DNA of 64,000 bases from Salipiger abyssi. GTDB lineage: Bacteria > Pseudomonadota > Alphaproteobacteria > Rhodobacterales > Rhodobacteraceae. The stretch lies in NCBI RefSeq assembly GCF_017311415.1, contig NZ_JAEKIS010000015.1, positions 57,086-121,085 of the forward strand, written 5' to 3'. Below, one piece after another: positions 15,748 through 23,087 of the stretch. Each line of letters begins with the position of its first letter. The first letter of the stretch is position 1. The notes beneath the pieces were generated by a model. The model was not told the origin of the DNA. It did no database searches and saw only the letters and a list, made by a program, of their open reading frames with translations. The translations under genes were made by a program, and so were the position numbers.

Positions 15748-17418
15748 TCAGTCGGGATCGCCGCCCAGGGCCTCCAGCTTCTTGTAAAGATAGGAGCGCG
15801 ACACGCCGAGATGCTCGGCGGCCTTCTTCTTGTTGCCCTTGAAGCGGATGATCGCGTCGTTGATCAGCTTGGCCTCCAGCTCCTCCAGATTGTCCTTGAG
15901 CGAGCCGCTTTTTGCCTGCGGGCTGGTCACGCTGGCAGCTTTCCTCGCGGGCTTCATGCTTGCCTGCTGCGTCCGGAAATCGGCGACGCTCATCCGGCCG
16001 GTTTCGCAGAACACAAAGGCCCGCTCCATCACATGGCGAAGCTGGCGGATATTGCCGGGCCAGTCCTGCTCCATCAGGAAGGAATGCACATCCGGGTCGA
16101 TCTCGGGCACCGGGCGGTTGTACTGCTTGGCGAGATCGGCGGCGAAATGATTGATGAGCAGGGGAATGTCCTCAAGCCGCTCTTCGAGGCTCGGCAGCAC
16201 GATGACCACCGGGCTGATGCGGTAGAACAGGTCGAGCCGGAAGCGGCCTTCCTCCACGAATGTCTCCAGATCGCGGTTCGTGGCGCTGCACAGGCGGAAA
16301 TCCACATGTTTGGGCTTGTCGCCGCCGACCCGCTCGACGATGCGGTCCTGAAGCACGCGCAGCAGCTTCGACTGGGTGTCGAGCGCCATGTCGCCGATCT
16401 CGTCGAGAAAGATCGTGCCCTTGTCGGCCTGCTCGAACTTGCCGGGCCGTCCCTTGCGGTCGGCGCCGGTGAAAGAGCCGGCCTCGTAGCCGAAGAGCTC
16501 GCTTTCCACCAGCGTGTCGGGCAGGGCGGCGGCGTTGATAGTGACCAGCCGGCCAGATTGCCGCGCGCTCATCATGTGCAGCGCCTGCGCCACCAGCTCC
16601 TTGCCGGTGCCGCTTTCGCCCTGGATCAGCACGGGGATGTCCAGCGGCGCGATCTTGCGGATCTGTTCGCGCACCGACTGGATGGCGAGGCTCTGGCCGA
16701 TGATCATGTCGAGGAATTCCTCGCCCTTCACCTTCTGCCGGGTCTCTTTCTTGTAGACGGCAATCTCGGATTCCAGATCGTGGATCCGCTTGGACATCGC
16801 TTCGAGCTGCTGCGGCCCCTTGAACATCACCCGCCCGATGGCGCCCACGACCTTGCCGTCGCGGCGGATCGGGTGGCGCGAGACAACGCGCTCGTTGCCC
16901 TGCATGTGCTGGATCTGGCCGACCTCGGCGATGCCGGTGCGCACCACCTTGTGCAGGCGGGTGTTCTCGATCACGTCGCGCACGTTCTTGCCGACGCCCT
17001 CGCCGTTATGCATGCCAAAGAATTTCTCGTGGATCGGCGAGATGAAGGCGACCTTCTCCTTGGCATCGACCACCGCCATGGCATCATAGGGGTCGGTGAG
17101 GATGTGGTTGAGGATGTCATAGGCGAAGGGCACGTTGAGGATGAAGTTCATCACCACGTCGCTGGCGCTGTCCGACAGCACCGTCAGATAGCCGCCGGCG
17201 ATTTCCGAGGTGATCGCGATGAGCTTGTGGTCGGTGAGCAGAATCGGCCGCATCCGGGCGGCGATCGCCTCCTGAATCCATTCCTCGTCGTCGAGCATTT
17301 CCTCGATCCGCGGGTCGGTCGCGATGCCGAAACTCCACAGCAGCCCGCCCTCGCTGTCGTTGACGGCGACACCCTGGATGCTGATTGTCCTATCTTTTTC
17401 AGACATTGGATTGCTCAT
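15748..17418 (-). CDS. Sigma-54-dependent transcriptional activator (PAS, AAA+, Fis-type HTH)
   Basis: A 556-residue enhancer-binding protein that remodels sigma-54 holoenzyme by ATP hydrolysis. An N-terminal sensory region (about 1-215) includes a PAS-like part (DAMAVVDAKEKVAFISPIHEKFFG), followed by a coiled linker (about 218-245) and the AAA+ domain with Walker A GESGTGKE (about 277), the sigma-54 contact loop GSFTGA (usual GAFTGA) and Walker B TIFLDEIGD. A Fis-type helix-turn-helix (KKKAAEHLGVSRSYLYKKL) ends it. There is no receiver domain, so it probably senses a ligand, likely a substrate or CoA ester. An alternative start is the ATG at 17406. It is divergent from the rpoN paralogue and close to eight sigma-54 promoters, which it likely activates. 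Confidence 0.94.
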   Translation of the reverse strand: MSNPMSEKDRTISIQGVAVNDSEGGLLWSFGIATDPRIEEMLDDEEWIQEAIAARMRPILLTDHKLIAITSEIAGGYLTVLSDSASDVVMNFILNVPFAYDILNHILTDPYDAMAVVDAKEKVAFISPIHEKFFGMHNGEGVGKNVRDVIENTRLHKVVRTGIAEVGQIQHMQGNERVVSRHPIRRDGKVVGAIGRVMFKGPQQLEAMSKRIHDLESEIAVYKKETRQKVKGEEFLDMIIGQSLAIQSVREQIRKIAPLDIPVLIQGESGTGKELVAQALHMMSARQSGRLVTINAAALPDTLVESELFGYEAGSFTGADRKGRPGKFEQADKGTIFLDEIGDMALDTQSKLLRVLQDRIVERVGGDKPKHVDFRLCSATNRDLETFVEEGRFRLDLFYRISPVVIVLPSLEERLEDIPLLINHFAADLAKQYNRPVPEIDPDVHSFLMEQDWPGNIRQLRHVMERAFVFCETGRMSVADFRTQQASMKPARKAASVTSPQAKSGSLKDNLEELEAKLINDAIIRFKGNKKKAAEHLGVSRSYLYKKLEALGGDPD

Positions 17419-17731
17419 TTCCTTGTTTGCGTTAACCTACGAAGAGAGTCGCGTCGGCACAACCGTGAATCGTACTCAGGGATAACACTATTGTGCCATG
17501 TATGTTCTCATCGCGGTCACGCACTCTGTTTTTTCTCTTGCAATTGATTTGGAATCCCCGCAAAAAGTCGTAGTCGAGGACAGATTTCTGGTAAATCTGT
17601 CTCTCGGCCGGGCCTGCCGGCACAGACGCGCGGCAGGGGGAGAGGCACTGGGTCGCTTGGTTGGGAGGCCGGGTCGGACCGCACGCATCACATGAGAGAC
17701 GGACACGGGCCGTTGCATCAGGGAGGGAGCC
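17419..17731. other. Divergent intergenic region between activator and rpoN paralogue
   Basis: A 313-bp gap, AT-richer than its flanks, holding the promoters of both genes. I find no sigma-54 site with correct GG-N10-GC spacing here, so both regulators are probably made from sigma-70-type promoters. A GGGAGGG ribosome binding site precedes rpoN at about 17720-17726. Confidence 0.6.
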
Positions 17732-19156
17732 ATGCAGCTTCGCCATGAGGTTGGTGTATTTACCAAACAGACCGTCGCGATCACCTCGCAGGTCATCCAG
17801 TCGATCCGGATTCTCCAGCTCAGCGCCAACGAGCTCGACGACTTTCTGAGGGATCAGGCAGAGCGTAACCCTTTGATGGAATTGGTCGGACAGAGCAGCG
17901 ACGCCGATGTCGCGGCGCCCTCGACCAGCCTCAACGCCCAGAGCGCCCCGGCGCCCGAGCGCGGCGCCTCTGGCGGCGACGGCATGGGGATGGGCGGCTC
18001 CGGGTCTCGCGCAGCCGTCGGCGAGCGCGACGACAACGGTATCGAGCGTTACCTCGCCGCCGAGATCAGCCTGCGCGACCATCTCAACCGGCAGGCGGCG
18101 ATGACCTTCCGCGATCCCGCCGAGGCGATGATTGCCGTCGAGCTCATCGAGTCGCTGGATCAGAGCGGCTATCTGGGCAAAAATGTTAAGTCAATTTGCC
18201 GCCGCCTCGGCACCACCGAGGAGCGGGTCGAGCAGGTGCTGAAGCGCGTGCAGGGCTTCGAGCCCGCCGGCATCGCCGCGCGTAGCCTCGCCGAATGTCT
18301 GGAGATCCAGCTGCGCGAGAAGAACCGCTTCGATCCGGCCATGGCCTGCATGATCGAGAACCTGCCGCTGCTGGCGAAATACGATCTCAGGAAGCTGGCA
18401 AAGCTCTGCGGTGTCGACCTTGAGGACATTGCCGAGATGGCCGCCGAGATCCGCGATCTCGATCCGCGCCCGGGCCGGCGGTTCGACACCACTCCGACTC
18501 CGCCGGCGCTGCCCGACGTGATCGTGCGTTCCGCCGAGGATGGCGGCTATCAGGTCGAGCTGAACACCGCGCTGCTGCCGCGCGTGCTGGTCAACCGCCA
18601 GTATTACGCCGAGATCACCGCCGGCAAGCTCGGATCGAAGGACAAGCGCTTTGTCGTCGATTGCATGAAAAACGCCACCTGGCTGGCGCGCAATGTCGAT
18701 CAGCGCGCCCGCACCATCCTGAATGTCGCCACCGAGATCGTCACCCAGCAGGAGGCGTTCCTGAAACACGGGGTCGAGCATCTCAAGCCGCTCAATCTCA
18801 GCGATGTGGCCGAGACCGTGGGCGTGCATGTCTCGACCGTGTGTCGCGCGATCTCCAACAAGTTCCTGATGACGGATCGCGGCCTCTATGAGCTGCGGTT
18901 TTTCTTTACCAACTCCATCGCCTCGGTGGACGGCGAGGGGGATCTGTCGTCGGAAACCGTGCGCCACAAGATCGCCGCGCTGGTCAATGCCGAGACCGCC
19001 AAGACCGTGCTGTCGGACGAGGCCATCGTCAGCGAGCTGCGCAAGGGCGGCATCGACATCGCGCGGCGCACCGTCGCCAAGTATCGCGACATCATGAATA
19101 TCCCCTCGTCGCTGCAACGCCGCCGGCAGAAACAGGCGGAAGAGGCCTATGCCTGA
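17732..19156 (+). CDS. rpoN: RNA polymerase sigma-54 factor (RpoN paralogue)
   Basis: A 474-residue sigma-54 factor. Region I (residues 1-50) has the glutamine- and leucine-rich pattern QSIRILQLSANELDDFLRDQ followed by ERNPLME. Core-binding follows (DHLNRQAAM...). The central helix-turn-helix reads LSDVAETVGVHVSTVCRAISNK, and the C-terminal RpoN box reads ARRTVAKYRD, which contacts the -24 GG. Residues 50-105 are a variable acidic/Gly-rich linker. None of the usual chromosomal rpoN neighbours (lptB, hpf, ptsN) is present; instead the gene is paired with an activator inside a catabolic island. I infer an additional, dedicated sigma-54 copy, as Rhodobacter sphaeroides has several specialised RpoN proteins. 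Confidence 0.95.
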   Translation: MQLRHEVGVFTKQTVAITSQVIQSIRILQLSANELDDFLRDQAERNPLMELVGQSSDADVAAPSTSLNAQSAPAPERGASGGDGMGMGGSGSRAAVGERDDNGIERYLAAEISLRDHLNRQAAMTFRDPAEAMIAVELIESLDQSGYLGKNVKSICRRLGTTEERVEQVLKRVQGFEPAGIAARSLAECLEIQLREKNRFDPAMACMIENLPLLAKYDLRKLAKLCGVDLEDIAEMAAEIRDLDPRPGRRFDTTPTPPALPDVIVRSAEDGGYQVELNTALLPRVLVNRQYYAEITAGKLGSKDKRFVVDCMKNATWLARNVDQRARTILNVATEIVTQQEAFLKHGVEHLKPLNLSDVAETVGVHVSTVCRAISNKFLMTDRGLYELRFFFTNSIASVDGEGDLSSETVRHKIAALVNAETAKTVLSDEAIVSELRKGGIDIARRTVAKYRDIMNIPSSLQRRRQKQAEEAYA

Positions 19157-19174
19157 GCCCGTCCGGGCACGCGC

Positions 19175-19190
19175 TGGCACATGATTTGCT
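19175..19190 (+). promoter_or_regulatory. Sigma-54 promoter of crotonase operon
   Basis: TGGCAC-ATGAT-TTGCT with exact GG-N10-GC spacing, 41 nt before the crotonase start and just after the rpoN stop. It allows the operon to be transcribed independently of rpoN. Confidence 0.9.
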
Positions 19191-19230
19191 TGGTTTCCCC
19201 TGAACGGTTTGTGAGGAAACAGGGGGGATC

Positions 19231-20037
19231 ATGGCTGCCGCATTCGAGGACATTCTCTACGAGATCGACGGGCATATCGCGACGATCACCATCAACCGCC
19301 CGGAAAAGCTGAATTCCTGCACGCCCGAGACCATGCGCGAGATCGAGACGGCGCTCGACATGGCGGGCAAGGATCCGGTGGTGGGGGTGATCGTCTTCAC
19401 CGGCGCGGGCGAGAAATCCTTTTGCGCCGGCGCCGATGTCTCCAAGCAGCGCGAGGGCAAGATGGGCCATACCGGCCCGCGCGAATTCGCGCCGCCCTAT
19501 CTGACCTTCAGCCAGTGCCCCAAGCCGATCATCGCGCGGGTCAATGGCTATGCGGTGGGCGGGGGCAACCATTTCGCCTATTTCTGCGATTTCACCATCG
19601 CCGCCGATCACGCGATCTTTTCCCAGAGCGAGCCACGCGTCGCCTATCCGACCTCGGGGCCGGTGATCAGCTATCTGGTGCGCGTGGTGGGTCACAAGCG
19701 CGCTCGCGAGATGTGGATGCTGGGGCGGAAATACTCGGCGCAGCAGATGTATGACTGGGGTCTGGTCAATGCGGTGGTGCCGATGGCGGATCTCGATGCC
19801 GAGGTGGCGAAATGGTGCGACGAGCTGCTCGCCGTCGCGCCCACCTGTCTCAAGGTCTACAAGGCCACTTTCGTGCAGGAATTCCAGGATCTGCTGGGAC
19901 AGGGCGACAGCCTGCGCCGCTGGATCGTGCCCGACAATTACCGCGATACCGAACAGAAGGAAGGGACGACGGCCTTTCTCGAGAAGCGCAAACCCGATTT
20001 CTCGCGATTCCGCGCGGCCCCCGAACAGAAGGACTGA
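19231..20037 (+). CDS. Crotonase-family hydrolase/hydratase, BadI-like
   Basis: A 268-residue enoyl-CoA hydratase/isomerase superfamily protein. The oxyanion-hole motifs are FCAGADVS (about residue 66) and GYAVGGGNHFAYFCDFTIA (about residue 107). From memory of the family it most resembles BadI, the 2-ketocyclohexanecarboxyl-CoA hydrolase: shared features are the FEDILYEI start, PKPIIARVNGYAVGGGN, RVVGHKRAREMW and the C-terminal EGTTAFLEKRKPDF. BadI opens an alicyclic ring by a retro-Dieckmann reaction. A ring-opening role here is inference; MenB-like or ordinary hydratase activity remains possible. It is the first gene of a sigma-54 operon to 23087. Confidence 0.88.
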   Translation: MAAAFEDILYEIDGHIATITINRPEKLNSCTPETMREIETALDMAGKDPVVGVIVFTGAGEKSFCAGADVSKQREGKMGHTGPREFAPPYLTFSQCPKPIIARVNGYAVGGGNHFAYFCDFTIAADHAIFSQSEPRVAYPTSGPVISYLVRVVGHKRAREMWMLGRKYSAQQMYDWGLVNAVVPMADLDAEVAKWCDELLAVAPTCLKVYKATFVQEFQDLLGQGDSLRRWIVPDNYRDTEQKEGTTAFLEKRKPDFSRFRAAPEQKD

Positions 20038-20042
20038 CCGAC

Positions 20043-20435
20043 ATGACCATGACTTTCGCCAATGGCGACAGCCTCGAATACTGGAAGGGCGCCGAAGAGG
20101 GCAAGCTGCTGTTCCAGAAGTGCAAATCCTGTGGCGCGGTGCAGTTCCCGCCGCGTCATCACTGCGCCACCTGCTGGGAGGCCGATCTCGACTGGAGCGA
20201 AAGCGCCGGCACCGGCACGGTCGAGACCTTCACCATCGTGCGCCGCGCGCCGCTGCCGGCGTTTCGCGACAAGGTGCCGTATGTGGTCGCCTCGATCATC
20301 GTGGCCGAAGGCCCGCGCATGATTGCGGCGCTGGTGGGGGACGACGCGCTCGATGTGAAGATCGGCGACGCGGTGACGGTCGATTTCGAGACGGATCACG
20401 AGGGCAACACGCTGCCCGTGTTCCGCCGCGCCTGA
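20043..20435 (+). CDS. DUF35 zinc-ribbon/OB-fold acyl-CoA-associated protein
   Basis: A 130-residue protein with an N-terminal rubredoxin-like zinc ribbon, KCKSCGAVQFPPRHHCATCW (CxxC at about residues 26-29 and CxxC about 14 residues on), followed by an OB fold (VETFTIVRRAPLPAF...). DUF35 proteins act as partners of thiolase-like enzymes, for example in the Ltp2-ChsH2 steroid retro-aldolase. The only thiolase-like protein here that lacks the usual nucleophilic Cys is at 27854-29020, a candidate partner. Start at 20043 (a second ATG at 20049 is possible). Five nt after the crotonase stop, same operon. Confidence 0.88.
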   Translation: MTMTFANGDSLEYWKGAEEGKLLFQKCKSCGAVQFPPRHHCATCWEADLDWSESAGTGTVETFTIVRRAPLPAFRDKVPYVVASIIVAEGPRMIAALVGDDALDVKIGDAVTVDFETDHEGNTLPVFRRA

Positions 20436-20480
20436 GCCGCGCCGACGCCCCAGACAGACACGACACAGGAGGAGACCGCC

Positions 20481-21326
20481 GTGGCCGATACAGCGCCGAA
20501 ACACCCCAGAAGCCCGCTTCAGACCTTTGCCCCCGACATGCTCAGGGGCAAGGCCGCCTTTGTCACCGGGGGGGGCACCGGCATCGGCTTTGGCATCGCC
20601 CGTGTTCTGGGCCTGCTGGGCGCCAGTGTCTGCATCGTCAGCCGCAAGGAGGATGTGCTGACCGAGGCGAAAGCCAGGCTCGCCGCCGAAGGGATCGAGG
20701 CGACCTATGTGGCGGTGGATATCCGCGATTTCGATGCGGTGCAGGCGGCGGTCGACACCTGCGTGGCCGAGCTGGGCTCGCTCGACATCCTGGTGAACTG
20801 CGCCGCCGGGCTGTTTCACAGCCCCGCCGAGGATCTGACCGAGAACGGCTGGAAGGTGCTGGTCGATATCAATCTCAACGGCGCCTGGGCCTGCTGCAAG
20901 GCGGCGTTCAAGCCGCTGCGCGACGCGCCGGATGGCGGGCGCATCGTCAATATCGTCTCGCCCTTCGCCTGGCTGAGCTGGCCGGGTTCGGCCAATGCCG
21001 CCGCCGCCAAGGCGGGGCTGATTTCCATGGCGCATACGCTGGCGGTGGAGTGGGGGCGCTACAATATCCATATCAACAATATCGCGCCGGGCCCCATCGG
21101 CGGCACCGGCGGCATCAACCGCATGGCCGACGATCCCACACGCTTTGCCGAGGAGATGGAGCGCACCGCGCTCGGCCGGGTGGGCGAGATCGGCGACATT
21201 GCCGAGGCGGTGGCCTTCTTCGCCTCGCCGGCGGGGTCGTTCATCTCGGGCGCCGATCTGCTGGTCGATGGCGGGCGGCAATACAATGTCGTACCCTCCA
21301 AGGTCCGAAACCTGCATGCGCTCTGA
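20481..21326 (+). CDS. SDR oxidoreductase, 2,4-dienoyl-CoA reductase-like
   Basis: A 281-residue short-chain dehydrogenase with the glycine motif TGGGTGIGFG (about residue 30) and NCAAG near residue 110. The usual catalytic YxxxK is replaced by AAAAK (SANAAAAKAG), while the segment LAVEWGRYNIHINNIAPGPIGGTGG strongly recalls peroxisomal-type 2,4-dienoyl-CoA reductase, which also lacks the Tyr. I therefore propose reduction of a dienoyl- or enoyl-CoA with NADPH. A GGAGGAG site precedes the start. It sits in the sigma-54 operon between DUF35 and the hotdog genes, fitting a CoA-ester pathway. Confidence 0.88.
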   Translation: MADTAPKHPRSPLQTFAPDMLRGKAAFVTGGGTGIGFGIARVLGLLGASVCIVSRKEDVLTEAKARLAAEGIEATYVAVDIRDFDAVQAAVDTCVAELGSLDILVNCAAGLFHSPAEDLTENGWKVLVDINLNGAWACCKAAFKPLRDAPDGGRIVNIVSPFAWLSWPGSANAAAAKAGLISMAHTLAVEWGRYNIHINNIAPGPIGGTGGINRMADDPTRFAEEMERTALGRVGEIGDIAEAVAFFASPAGSFISGADLLVDGGRQYNVVPSKVRNLHAL

Positions 21327-21369
21327 GCTCGGGGCGGGTAGCCTTGGGGCAATCGACAAAGGGAGTGCC

Positions 21370-22251
21370 ATGCTCGACCGCCTGCTGAGAACAGAGACCG
21401 CCGTCGCCACCTATTCCGGCGTGGTGAAGCGATGGGAATGCGACCGCAACAATCACTGGAACGTGCAGTTCTATGTGCGCGCCTTCCAGATGGCCTCCGA
21501 GATTCTGGCCACCGCCGCAACCGGCGAGAACCCGGGGTCCGAGAGCACCGGTTTCCGGCATTACCGCTTTCATGGCGAGCTGTTCTGTCCCGAGACCATG
21601 CGGGTGCTGTCGGCGCGCATCGCCGAGGGGCCCTATGCCGGCTGGGTGCTGCACCGGATGCTCAAGGGCAAGGATGACCGGCTTTCGGCCACGGCCATCG
21701 AAATGCCTGCCTATCCGGTGGCTGACTTGCCTGCCTGCACGGCGGAGGAGCTTCAGCCGGCCCTGCCGCGCGGGCTTCCTGCCACGCCGCATGAGCTTGT
21801 CGCGGTGCCGCGCGATCCGCAGGGCGCAGCGCTGCCCACGGCGATGGTGGGTGTGGTCCGGCCCTCGGATGTGGATCACCGCAACTGCCTGCAATGGAAC
21901 GCGCTCGCCTCGCTCTGTTCCGGGGCGTCGCACAGTTTCCTCAATCAGATCGGGCTCACGGCGGACTGGATCAACGAGAGCAACTGCAACCGCATGGCGG
22001 TGGAGATGAGCTTTACCCTGCATGGCGGCTGTGGAGTGGGCGACAGTCTCGACGTACAGTCCTGGGTGTCGGATCTGGGCTCGCGCCATTTCACCACGCG
22101 GCACCAGATCGTCAACACACAGACCGGCGCGCCCTGCGCGACGCTGGAGCAGCTCTTGCTGGTGATCGACCTGGAAAAACGCAAGCCCGTGACCGTGCCG
22201 GAGTTCCTCCGCGATGCGGCACGCGCCTACGGGCTCGGTGAGCCGGAATGA
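21370..22251 (+). CDS. Hotdog-fold acyl-CoA thioesterase-like protein 1
   Basis: A 293-residue protein that appears to contain two hotdog domains. The first starts VVKRWECDRNNHWNVQFYVR (about residue 20), matching the D-x-x-x-H-x-N-x-x-Y-x-R active-site pattern of 4-hydroxybenzoyl-CoA-thioesterase-like proteins; the second runs from about residue 150 (VDHRNCLQWNALASLCSG). Likely hydrolyses an acyl-CoA or handles a CoA thioester intermediate. The ATG at 21370 follows GGGAG and is preferred to upstream in-frame starts that overlap the SDR. It overlaps the next, homologous gene by four bases. Confidence 0.8.
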   Translation: MLDRLLRTETAVATYSGVVKRWECDRNNHWNVQFYVRAFQMASEILATAATGENPGSESTGFRHYRFHGELFCPETMRVLSARIAEGPYAGWVLHRMLKGKDDRLSATAIEMPAYPVADLPACTAEELQPALPRGLPATPHELVAVPRDPQGAALPTAMVGVVRPSDVDHRNCLQWNALASLCSGASHSFLNQIGLTADWINESNCNRMAVEMSFTLHGGCGVGDSLDVQSWVSDLGSRHFTTRHQIVNTQTGAPCATLEQLLLVIDLEKRKPVTVPEFLRDAARAYGLGEPE

Positions 22252-23087
22252 GCGCCGAGACGGTGACCCATCACGCCTTTGTGCCGGCCTGGGAGATCGA
22301 CGCCAACGACCACTGGAACACCGCCTTTTACGTGCGCGCCTTTCAGCAGGCCTCCGAGCGCTTTGCGCAGGGCGTGCCCGGGCCGCAGCCCGCCGCGCCG
22401 CCGGAGGTGTTCCATGTGCGGTTCTTCCGAGAGCTGCGGCTGCTTGAAACCCTGTCCATCGGCTCTGTCCGTCTTTCCGAGGCGCGGGCGCCCTACGGTG
22501 TGGCGCATATCATCCGCGAGGGCAGCAGCGGGCGCGTCGCCGCCTCTGCGCTGGAGCTGCGCGGCGACGGGCTCGGCCCGGATCCGCAGGGCAGCGATGC
22601 CGAGGCTTATGCGCCGCGCAGCCTGCCGCCGGGGCCGCATGGCGTCAGCGACACCGGCGCGGCGCTGGCAGAGGGGCGGGCAACGGTCACCCATGCGGGC
22701 ATCCTGCGGCCCGAGGATTTCGACGGCACTGGCAAGCTGCTGATGAGCGCGCTGCATATGCGGGTCTCGGACGGCAACGGTCATCTCTGGCAATTCGTTG
22801 GGGTGTCTTCGGATGCGTTTTACGGGCGCGGTCTGGGCCGCGCCATCGTCGAGCTGAAGATCACCCGGCAGGGCAATGCGGCGCCCGGCACTCCGGTGCG
22901 GCAGGTGTCCTGGTTCCGCGAGATCGGGCGCAAATCCATCGAGATCCGTCACCAGCTCGAAGATCTCCGCACCGGCGCCGCGCTGTCGAGCATCAGCACT
23001 ATCACGCTGATCCTCGACATGGCGGCGCGCAAATCCACCGAGCTGCCGCCGGATCTGGCCGAGGCGCTGCGGGCCGCTGGTGCCTAG
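22248..23087 (+). CDS. Hotdog-fold acyl-CoA thioesterase-like protein 2
   Basis: A 279-residue homologue of the preceding gene product. Its first domain begins FVPAWEIDANDHWNTAFYVRAFQQASERFA, which shares the DxNxHWNxxFYVRAFQxASE pattern with the neighbour, so the two arose by tandem duplication and may form a heteromer. Start ATG overlaps the upstream stop (ATGA). It is the last gene of the sigma-54 operon. The stop TAG lies within a CTAG that also forms the stop of the convergent MFS gene. Confidence 0.8.
   Translation: MSAETVTHHAFVPAWEIDANDHWNTAFYVRAFQQASERFAQGVPGPQPAAPPEVFHVRFFRELRLLETLSIGSVRLSEARAPYGVAHIIREGSSGRVAASALELRGDGLGPDPQGSDAEAYAPRSLPPGPHGVSDTGAALAEGRATVTHAGILRPEDFDGTGKLLMSALHMRVSDGNGHLWQFVGVSSDAFYGRGLGRAIVELKITRQGNAAPGTPVRQVSWFREIGRKSIEIRHQLEDLRTGAALSSISTITLILDMAARKSTELPPDLAEALRAAGA

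Noticed and set aside
17485..17505. TGGCACAAT-like element on the minus strand in the activator/rpoN gap
   Set aside because: The GG is present but the base pair 10 nt on is TT rather than GC, so it is not a valid -24/-12 promoter.
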